From Seiridium cupressi (lineage: Eukaryota; Ascomycota; Sordariomycetes; Amphisphaeriales; Sporocadaceae): DNA of 64,000 nucleotides. Where the stretch lies: the NCBI GenBank assembly GCA_036674765.1, contig JARVKI010000005.1:558001-622000 (forward strand), given 5' to 3'. The number at the start of each line of letters is the position of its first letter. Positions within the stretch are counted from its first letter, which is position 1. Below the pieces are notes generated by a model. That model made no database searches. It saw only the letters and a program-made list of their open reading frames with translations, and had not been told where the DNA came from. The translations under genes were made by a program, and so were the position numbers. Below, one piece after another: positions 56,361 to 64,000 of the stretch.

Positions 56361-57960
56361 TTTGAGGCCTTTGGAAGTATTGATGCGGTTTTTGGATTGG
56401 TAGTCTTGGTCAAAGTGAGTCGATTATACTAGTAATTTGGCGGACGAGAGTCGTAATGGATCGCTCTACCAACAGTGTTGATAGGGCTCGAAGGGCGTGC
56501 TGAATGGGGTTTGAACAAGTGATTGGGCAACACTCTCAATGTAGATCAGAGGTCAAAGAGCTGTCCTCCTGTGATGTAGTAGAATACAGCGCAAGTTGCT
56601 AGGTGCTGGTCGGCAAGCACCCTTGTGGCCGTCGGAAACTGCTTCGGTAGTCCTACGTCGTCGTCGCCTTTAGCGCGAGATGCCCAAATCACGGAGCCTC
56701 TGTAAGAAGCTGAGACTGCGGTCTGAATCGGGCGATGTCAAAGATGGCGTGTATTCCTCGAGATAAATACACGTCCCTGTCGTCTTCCGAGCCATACTAT
56801 TAGTGATACGTAACGTATATACATGGTGCGGGAGGTGAATAGAATGAAAACAAGCAAGCCAAAGGCGAAGGACAGAACAACAACTCGCGCGAGCTTGTCG
56901 TAGCTATACGTACAGTCCTAATATGCCTCCCTGAGATGCACAATCGACGAACAGACTCGCCTTACAGTATCAAGCTTTTGGTTCTTGCCCCTTGACAGAC
57001 GACGGAAATGGGTGCTCAAGAGCTACAAATACGCCGGCCTTCCTCAGATGTGGCTGCCGAAGACGAAGCTCTGTGCTTGCAATCTGGTCTCGTAGAATAT
57101 GAGAGTACAGGCAAAAGGAACGTGCTCGTTGAGATGATGACAATACAAGTGAAGCTCAAAGCTCTCTTCTCCTAGCTCAACCCTAGATTGTTCGGATCGT
57201 CGCGGTTCGGGAGGCGCCGCTGCGTTGTCTTTCGAGTTTACGCGAATCAATCGAGTGGTCAAACGGGGGAACAATAAGATGATATGTGATCAGGGAGAGA
57301 TGGCTTAGTTAAGCTATTAGGCTTTCCAGGTTCAGAAAAGAAATCACGGCCTGAGAGGTACAAGAAGTGGCAATGCCAGTAGGGAGCTTGGGCTTGACGA
57401 ATCAAAACCACGATGATATGGCAGAGGAACAGAAGATGCCCAATTTGCTGCGAGTGCAGAAGATGCCCTTGGCTATGGTTTGAGGTCGGACCTTTGGAGC
57501 TCTGCTTGCGAGTGGCCTGCGACTGGAGCCAGAGCTCGGATGTGCTTGCAGTCGACCCACCAAAAGGGGTCCTGCGGGTACGGCCTTTCGGCGCTAATTA
57601 ATCCCTAGCTTGGCGTCAGGGCGTCCGCGCCCCATCCCTGCTCCCCTGACCCCGGAGTTCTGGCAGCTGAAAAGGCGCTGGAGCACGAACGCCACTTGTC
57701 AAGGGAAGCCTCCAGACTTGCCCACCCCTGCCAAAGTTCTAACCCAGCAATCTGGCCGCATCTATCCATCACCACCCCTAAAGGCCAGCTCCGATTAATT
57801 TATCAGGACCTCGCCAGATTGCGCAACCGTTCCCTTTCTGTCCACGCAACAACCTCCGACCGCCAATTCACCTCGACGATCCGCTTGACAATTGTCACTT
57901 CCGGCGACCCTTCTTGTCGCGACATAAACCACCACCACAAACCACACCACATTCGTCAAG
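56361..57960. promoter_or_regulatory. Bidirectional promoter region between CPSF6-like gene and SSS1
   Basis: The flanking genes diverge, so the promoters of both lie in this 1.6 kb. Open frames inside are short and overlap on both strands with no family resemblance. The SSS1 leader just before 57961 is rich in CA (ACCACCACCACAAACCACAC), common in fungal 5' leaders. Confidence 0.35.
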
Positions 57961-58379
57961 ATGGCCGATCAAGTCAGCGAGATCCTCGACCTCCCCAAGG
58001 ACTTGTAAGTGCCAAAACATGCTCGATAATCGTCCTTCTCTATGCGTTGTCGAAACGACCAAACATCGAAGGACACCGAAAGAAGCGGGAATATTCGGCT
58101 CGTCTGCGAGCAATACCAAAGAGAAAGCTAATGCGTCTTCCAGTGCCAAGGAGGGTTCCCTGTTTCTGCAGAGGTGTACCAAGCCAGACAGACAGGAATT
58201 CGTGAGTCCTCCCAGATCGCCGCTTCCTCTCAATCTCACGGATATATCCTAATGCAGACATGTTACAGGTCAAGATCTGCCAAGCAGTTGGCGTCGGTTT
58301 CCTGATCATGGGCGCTGTCGGATACATTGTCAAGCTCATCCACATACCAGTCAACAACATCCTCGTTGGTGGTGCATAA
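57961..58379 (+). CDS. SSS1: Sec61 gamma subunit / Sss1, ER protein translocation
   Basis: 70 residues in three exons: 57961-58004, 58144-58201, 58269-58379. Introns are 139 nt (phase 2) and 67 nt (phase 0), each with a CTAAT branch. The assembled protein reads [15 protein letters not shown], then [19 protein letters not shown], then [20 protein letters not shown] and [16 protein letters not shown], a nearly exact family layout: cytosolic amphipathic helix, then one tail-anchored span. It clamps the Sec61 channel in the ER membrane and is essential in yeast. All three exons are too short to appear as open frames of note, so it is easily missed. Confidence 0.95.
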
Positions 58380-58802
58380 TTATCGAAGATGGGACAGGCG
58401 GATGAATGCATTTTCGGGGTTAACAAGCAACGTAAGGTCGCTTGGTGGATTTCAGCGCAGGTTGGGAATGATGCAGACACAAAGCCATAAGGATAGAGAG
58501 ATCGGACCGCACACTAATATCTCGATGCGAACGATCGCGACTCTGTCTTCGGGGATTTCGGTCACAAAAGTGTACAGTGGGATACTGCATCAGAATGCCA
58601 TTGGTTCATTGCATTGGTATTGGGAGCTATGTACAAAATATGAACCAAAACATTGGACAACGAATGAATTTGTCACGAAAACCATCCGCCTTTATCGTCC
58701 ATTACAGATGCGAATTTTCTCGTCATGTCGTGAACTAGTAAAAACGGACAAGCTGAAATGAGTGTATTTCAGCTTTCGAGGAGATTGGATCTACGGCCTC
58801 AG
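58380..58802. other. Convergent 3' region of SSS1 and the WD40 gene
   Basis: About 420 bp between two convergent stop codons. Presumed to hold both 3' UTRs; no further element recognised. Confidence 0.4.
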
Positions 58803-60907
58803 TCAGAGTTCGAAGTCACCGTCGTCCTCATCTTCTTCTTCATCCTCGTCTTCATCTTCGTCCTCGTCCGAGTCCTCCCAAATATCTGATGATCCAGATG
58901 GGGTGTCTGCGCTGACCGGCCTGAGCTTATCAGAGTATCCCGTGCCCATTCGCGGTTTCCCATCATCCGAGTCGTTCTCATTAAAAGAGTGGACAGTGAC
59001 AGTCCCGACGTGGTGATCCCAGCCGTTGAGTGAAGACGCTTTAAGAGGACAATTAATTAGCTTTGCTGTAGAGTTGTGCGGTTAATAAGAGTACAAACTT
59101 ACCAGCAATAAACGGCGCAGTGGGATGCCAACTAGCGTCTCTGACGCAAGTCGACCAGCCCTGGAAGCCCCTCCTCCGAGAATGCTGCCTCCATCGTCCC
59201 GGTAAAGAGCGATGTTTCATGCTTGCCTTGCGCACATCGATGGTGCCGGCCACCGTGGCGTCCATGTTATACACCCAGACCTTGCCATCATGACTACCTG
59301 TGTAGACGTATCTGCTATCTGTACTGCTTGGTGGGGAGAAATGACACCGGATCAATGTCCGCAGCACCTTGTGGCCGCCTCTGAATGTCACGACTGAGTT
59401 GTCATCCGGGTGTGGGAACCAATCATTGTCATTGTATGGCTCCCAGCGGTAATCGAAGTTGGAGTAACCCGTGTGCCGCGTGGGGTTCTTCTCGCGGAAT
59501 TCAGCCGTCGTATACATCATCTTGAGATCCCAGAGCTTCATGCTCTGGTCTTTGCCGTTGCTAAGGATGTAACGCCCGTCGCCTTTGCTGTCGATATACG
59601 TCAGACCCTCGATGTGTCCCACGAACGCGCCTGCTTCACGTCGATCACCCATGGATCGCCGATCCCACACCTTGATGGTGGCGTCGTCGGAGCCCGAGTA
59701 CAGGATGTGCGGAGATGACTTGTCGGCAAAGCAGACGGCATTCACGTGGTCGTCATGGCCTTCAATTGAGTGCAACACGCGCCTGGACTCAATGTCGTAG
59801 ACCACTATTGAGTTTGCGTTGGTGCCGGCCACCAGCTCTTTGCCATCTCCTGAGAAGCGAATTGACCAGATACCAAAGCCACCACGCCAGCCGTGTGTAC
59901 CACGGGAACTTCTGTCACCGGCTAGATTAAGCATGTATGGATCACCAGTATCGTTGGGATCTGTTGGCGCTAAGCACACATTACTCTCGATCGAGGTATA
60001 TGCCAACCACTTGTTATCGGGGCTTAGTGATGCATCGGTCAGTGTCCAGGAACCTCCAGGAAATGCAACGGTCTTGTAGTGCCTCCAGTTCTGCGGATTC
60101 GATGTGTCGTACATCCGTACTTTGAAGTCTTTTACGCAGGAGTAGAAGAAGTTTCCGTCGTCTGAAAATTGGCCCGAGTACACTGGATCATCGTAGTTGA
60201 TGACCATTTCAGCATCCGTGGTGGGTAGCATGGATTGCGCCATGAGTCTCTGGTTTACCTTCCTGGAGGTCGAGTTGCCTATTCCCATCTCGCGGTCTAG
60301 AATCCTCCGAGCGATGCGCTTCCTAGCGCTGAGGCGCATCCGGCACTCTGTGGCTCCAAAGGTTCCCGAGGTCATGAGCTCCCTGCCCTTGTCACTTGGT
60401 ACTGGTGGGAATCTGTTGGGATCTCGGTTCCGTCGTTGCTGCCGCCTCCTCGCCCATGGCCCTTCATCGTCATCGTCGTCGAAAAGGTAATGACCGAGAT
60501 TCGAACCCCGTAACATTGAGAGTAATTGTCTCTGTGTAAGTGCGATCCGGGGGTTTCCTATCAAGCGGATCACGCGCTGCGATATGTCATCCTGAGTTGG
60601 GTTTCCTTCTTCGGCTGCCCCGGTGGCATTATCTTCTACCTCGACGACGAATTCGATGTCTCCTTGTTCGGCATCTACATTAAGTCAGAATCGCCATGCA
60701 TTCCTGGGCCACGGGCGATGGGAGGGTACCATGGAACTCGTCATCCTCCTCCTCGAAGATATCGCCGGTCAAGCCGTCGTCTTCTGCGTCGTCGGTATCG
60801 GCGGGTTCGAAATCATCATCTTCCTCTTCTATGTCGTCTGCGGCGTCCATAAAAACCTCCTGGTATTGATCCTCACGATCCTCCGATTCTGATCGTGATC
60901 CGCTCAT
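58803..60907 (-). CDS. WD40-repeat protein, DCAF11 / LEC14B-like
   Basis: 661 residues in three exons (60907-60730, 60674-59103, 59038-58803; introns 55 and 64 nt, both phase 1). An acidic N-terminus (about 1-95) is followed by NPRIALTQRQLLSMLRGSNLGHYLFDDDDD, typical of this family, then WD repeats with blades such as VYSGQFSDDGNFFYSCVKDFKVRMYD, GHDDHVNAVCFAD, ILYSGSDDATIKVWDRRS, YILSNGKDQSMKLWDLK and RYVYTGSHDGKVWVYNMD. It ends with VGTVTVHSFNEND and a poly-Asp/Glu tail. Animal DCAF11 is a substrate receptor of CUL4-DDB1 ubiquitin ligases; a similar adaptor role is plausible. The poly-acidic ends are the only compositional oddity. Confidence 0.88.
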
Positions 60908-61896
60908 CGTGGCGGAAGTCACGGTTCGTTATCTCTGCGAGCCTGGAGCTGAGCCAGCTGAGCTTATAAGCTACGATCGCCGTGGTATCGATGTCGGTAT
61001 GGACGGAGGTCAACACCAGGGTGGTCATGAATTATAGACAGCTTAATTTGGTAGAAGAGCTATTAAATGTAGGTGTCTATTCAATAGTAATGTTTCATGA
61101 CGACACGACCGATTCGCGGGTCCTTTATGCGTTTGGCGGGGTATCATGCTTGTACAACAGCTTATCGCAGCTGCACGGCGGCGTTATGCGGACTTAAACC
61201 ACCATGGACCCTGAAGCTACAATGTACATGCGGCCCGGGTGCTCCGCGCTGCAGGCCGCGACCCGTCTGATTCTCAGCTTCTGCTCTCCGACACCTAGTC
61301 ACAAAGAACAACTCTTGATGAATTGATTAACCTAGCCCTAGCTGGAAGAAAAAAAAAATTTTGCGTTTAAAGACTTCATGTCCATGTTCTATCGAAGCAG
61401 ATTGGGCATTACCAGCAAAAAACGGTAAGAAGCACCATCTGAATAGCAACAATGTTACATATGCTCGGACTTTGATCATATTCATAGACAATTCCAAGTC
61501 ATGACATCCATGTCGACAGCGGCCGACACTAGCTTGTCAGGTCCATTGGCTTCAGGCGAACAGGGCTCTGAAGTCTATTCGACGGCCTGTAGGACTAGAC
61601 CCATAACAACGATGCTCAGCTTGGCGGAGCAGCTCTCGCTGGTGCGGCACAGTTCCTTTTAGTGCTGATCCCTCCAGTAGTTCTAAGCACTCCGCCCCAT
61701 GATATGATTCAAATCGATGCTAATGGCGTCGATCCGCGAAATGAGCCATCACTCCTGACGTTGCAGGTCGCCCTGTTTTCCATCTCCACTGCGTGCTGGG
61801 CTGGTATATACAAGAAGGATGCATCCTTGGAACCAAATGGCGTAGATGTTTGTTTCTCTGAATTCTACTATGATTCGAGAAACCATCTAGGCGGCA
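60908..61896. promoter_or_regulatory. Divergent promoter region of the WD40 and ankyrin genes
   Basis: The flanking genes point away from each other. It contains a homopolymer run (A9 then T4) near 61348-61361 and no convincing coding sequence. A forward open frame at 61662-62123 overlaps the ankyrin gene in another frame and is rejected. Confidence 0.4.
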
Positions 61897-64000
61897 ATGG
61901 CTTCGACCTCTTGTCTAGACCTTGCTGCCACTTGCGCGGAGCTAATTGGAACTACCAGCTCGTCGGCTGTGAAACTCAACCAACTGTTGAGGGTGTACCG
62001 CGATGTAGCCTCACAATTGCGAGAACTCCAGTCTCAGGTAGCATCCGCAAAACAAACGCTGGATCGGATTTTGCCCTTGCTAGATCGCGACGTACCAGCT
62101 TTTCAACATGCCAGCGACATTGAAGCTTTCGATCTACATTTCAGAGCCATCGCCTTCGTGATCAGGGATGTGCAGCAACATGTTACGAAGGTGGAACAAG
62201 CCAGGTCGAGCCCCTTCCCCGAGTGGGCTTCTGTTCGGCAAATCTGGGAAGACGAGGACATTGGCGAGAGCGAAGCCAGGTTGGGCAGGCAACTAAGTGG
62301 TTTAGTAGTTTATCTCAAAGTCTCACGGCCTGAAAGCGAGGCTGAGCAACTTGTCGAGGTCACAGATCCCAATGACAGAGCGTGTCTCATCGCTGCGTGG
62401 GACGATGCGGCGTTTTATATATCTCCTCCGGCTCATGTACCCTCTCTCGCTGTTCCAGTCAGCGTCGATGGTTCCCTCAGCCCTAGAACTCAACACACCG
62501 GTACTGTGAGTCCGGGAACAGAGAGCAGTCAATATGCTCAAACTGTCCAGGATGCTCCGGCAGTACGCCACGACTCCGCGGCCAGTCATACAGACTCGTC
62601 CAACTCATCTGCAACAAATTTTGCCACAGTATCCCACCTGATTCTGCAAGCATCATCAAATGCTCCGGTGGACCTGGGGCAGCAGCGGGGGAACGGTTAC
62701 TGGCGCGACGCTATCAAGGGCCAGGGCATGTACTTACCATCAGCCAGGAAAATCAAGTCCATGGCCATGCTCCAAAAGGCACCTATAGAACCCGCAATAG
62801 TGCGAGATTTCGCTGGACAAGGGGACGAGGTCAATCCTGCAGAGTTTAAAACCAGGGTTTCAGGATATGCTCGCGGCATATCACCACTCTGGGAACTTGC
62901 AACAGTGTCAGCAAAGAAGAAGGAGTCCAAGCAGAGGTATCGAAATCGGTTCACTAGAGATCCTGCAGACGACTTGTCCCAAGAAAAGCTGCAATCTCAG
63001 TTCAAGGTGGCCGAGAAGGAGTTGTGGGATGCCATCTTGAACAGAGAGGTGGAAAAGGTTCCTGAGATCATGGAACATCACTGGAGTGACAACCTCATTG
63101 TCGAGAAGCGAGACCGACTGACCGCTTTACACCTCGCCGCCTCTCTCGGCCTTTGTAGTATAGTGCAAATACTGGTCTCCTTGGGGGCGAGCCCGAACCA
63201 CCCAGATCGATATGGCGTTACGGCAATGCATTACGCTGCTGACTTTGGTTGCGCAAGATGCTTGCACATACTCGCCTTGGCAAACGGCAAGCCCGACCAA
63301 GATTTGCCCAAGGCCCACGTGAAGACAGCGCTCTTCTACGCGGCAAGGAACGGCAATTTGGAAGCTACCCGCGCTCTCCTCAGCCTCGGCGCTCGTGTAT
63401 ACACGCAAAATACAACACCACAGGAGACGATACTTTACGCGGCCGTGGAATCCGGAAACATTGAAGTCTGCGAAGCGGTTCTTGACAAGGGCGGAAACCC
63501 GGGAGAGAGCTTTGATGTTCTGGCTCTTGCCGCTGCAACATCGCGGGAGATCTTGGCTCTGCTAACCAGCGCCGGGGCTGATATCAACATCCACGACTCG
63601 GAACGCGAAACTCTTCTCCACAAGTTCGTTGCGATGAGCAATATGAGTATGGTCTCTTTCCTGCTCGCGTTAGGCGCCGACCCAAAAAGGACCGCGGACA
63701 ACGTTGGGAGGATGGCACTTCACTTAACCTTGGACAAAGGTGGCAATCCCGACTCTCCCGTCCTTGCAAAGGCCCTTCTCGAAGCTGGAGACAATCCGGA
63801 CGCGCGAAACTTTCTGGGCCAGACACCACTGTATCTAGCTGTAGTATGGGGCCGCGCCGACGTCGCGGCTGTCTTGTGCCACTACGGCGCGAGAATGGAC
63901 ATTGCAGACTCCAAGGGGGCAACACCGTTGGAAGAAACGCAGCTGTTGAATTACGAGAGGCGAGTTGGGAATACCACATTTGCAGACTTCCCAGGGACCC
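61897..64000 (+). CDS. Ankyrin-repeat protein with a helical fungal N-terminal domain (3' end cut by window)
   Basis: Open from ATG 61897 to the window edge, at least 701 residues with no stop or obvious intron; the C-terminus is missing. Residues 1 to about 100 (MASTSCLDLAATCAELIG, LLRVYRDVASQLRELQSQV, IEAFDLHFRAIAFVIRDVQ) resemble the helical N-terminal domain of fungal ankyrin and STAND proteins. A Ser/Thr-rich linker covers about 150-270. From about 400 there are seven or more ankyrin repeats, for example LTALHLAASLGLCSIVQILVSLGASP, KTALFYAARNGNLEATRALLSLGA, and QTPLYLAVVWGRADVAAVL. Such proteins act as protein-binding scaffolds, and some belong to fungal recognition systems. The partner and role are unknown. 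Confidence 0.8.
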   Translation, partial: MASTSCLDLAATCAELIGTTSSSAVKLNQLLRVYRDVASQLRELQSQVASAKQTLDRILPLLDRDVPAFQHASDIEAFDLHFRAIAFVIRDVQQHVTKVEQARSSPFPEWASVRQIWEDEDIGESEARLGRQLSGLVVYLKVSRPESEAEQLVEVTDPNDRACLIAAWDDAAFYISPPAHVPSLAVPVSVDGSLSPRTQHTGTVSPGTESSQYAQTVQDAPAVRHDSAASHTDSSNSSATNFATVSHLILQASSNAPVDLGQQRGNGYWRDAIKGQGMYLPSARKIKSMAMLQKAPIEPAIVRDFAGQGDEVNPAEFKTRVSGYARGISPLWELATVSAKKKESKQRYRNRFTRDPADDLSQEKLQSQFKVAEKELWDAILNREVEKVPEIMEHHWSDNLIVEKRDRLTALHLAASLGLCSIVQILVSLGASPNHPDRYGVTAMHYAADFGCARCLHILALANGKPDQDLPKAHVKTALFYAARNGNLEATRALLSLGARVYTQNTTPQETILYAAVESGNIEVCEAVLDKGGNPGESFDVLALAAATSREILALLTSAGADINIHDSERETLLHKFVAMSNMSMVSFLLALGADPKRTADNVGRMALHLTLDKGGNPDSPVLAKALLEAGDNPDARNFLGQTPLYLAVVWGRADVAAVLCHYGARMDIADSKGATPLEETQLLNYERRVGNTTFADFPGT

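Noticed and set aside
60487..60510. A tRNA T-arm-like sequence (GGGGTTCGAATCTCGG on the minus strand)
   Set aside because: It is coding sequence for the conserved LRGSNLGHY stretch of the WD40 protein and no acceptor or anticodon arms surround it.
61662..62123. A 153-codon forward open frame
   Set aside because: It overlaps the ankyrin gene in a different frame, and the ankyrin frame is open and conserved across the overlap.

Overview
The window comes from a filamentous ascomycete (Pezizomycotina). Nearly every gene is split by short GT-AG introns of about 50-90 nt with CTRAY branch points. Gene content is typical of these fungi: elongation factor 3, the chitin synthase regulator Chs4/Skt5, Cbp4, Sss1, HET and STAND-type N-terminal domains, and the fungal rvt reverse transcriptase. 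Three copies of a 157-nt introner-like intron point towards Dothideomycetes, where such elements have been reported, but the class assignment is an inference.

Layout, left to right: a coiled-coil protein with a predicted acylated N-terminus (346-1204, +); an MFS transporter (2080-3897, +); a long gene-poor stretch; a small conserved unknown (6726-7468, +); a beta-helix/GH128 fusion protein (8222-10966, +) carrying introner copy A; a fungal-specific transcription factor without a zinc cluster (13358-15366, +); elongation factor 3 (16145-19507, +); a 1649-residue unknown (20239-25333, +); a sugar-type MFS transporter (26212-28172, +); a fumarylacetoacetase-family/alpha-beta hydrolase fusion (28700-30641, +); and a PHO84-like transporter (30860-33036, -).

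Next comes an accessory, self-recognition-like patch. It holds a seven-exon gene with a STAND-type N-terminus (33739-35756, +) that contains introner copy B and a GC-AG intron, followed by a HET-domain pseudogene (36126-36746, +) whose lesions look like RIP, and then AT-rich DNA. After it lie a cellular reverse-transcriptase gene of the rvt class (38059-40855, -), a SET methyltransferase (41730-42962, -), Cbp4 (43544-44072, -), Chs4/Skt5 (47184-50068, +), proline iminopeptidase (51523-52757, -) with introner copy C, an NTF2-like protein (53013-53516, -), a CPSF6-like RNA-binding protein (55093-56360, -), Sss1 (57961-58379, +), a DCAF11/LEC14B-like WD40 protein (58803-60907, -), and an ankyrin-repeat gene running off the right edge (61897->64000, +).

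The most notable signal is the introner family. Three introns in three unrelated genes are each exactly 157 nt, about 85-88% identical where I counted by hand, and in-frame at both splice junctions. A fourth, 145-nt intron in the 1649-residue gene keeps several of the same landmarks in the same order and may be an older copy. All exon boundaries were worked out by eye from reading frame, splice signals and family resemblance. Many starts differ from the longest open frame because only ATG starts were accepted.
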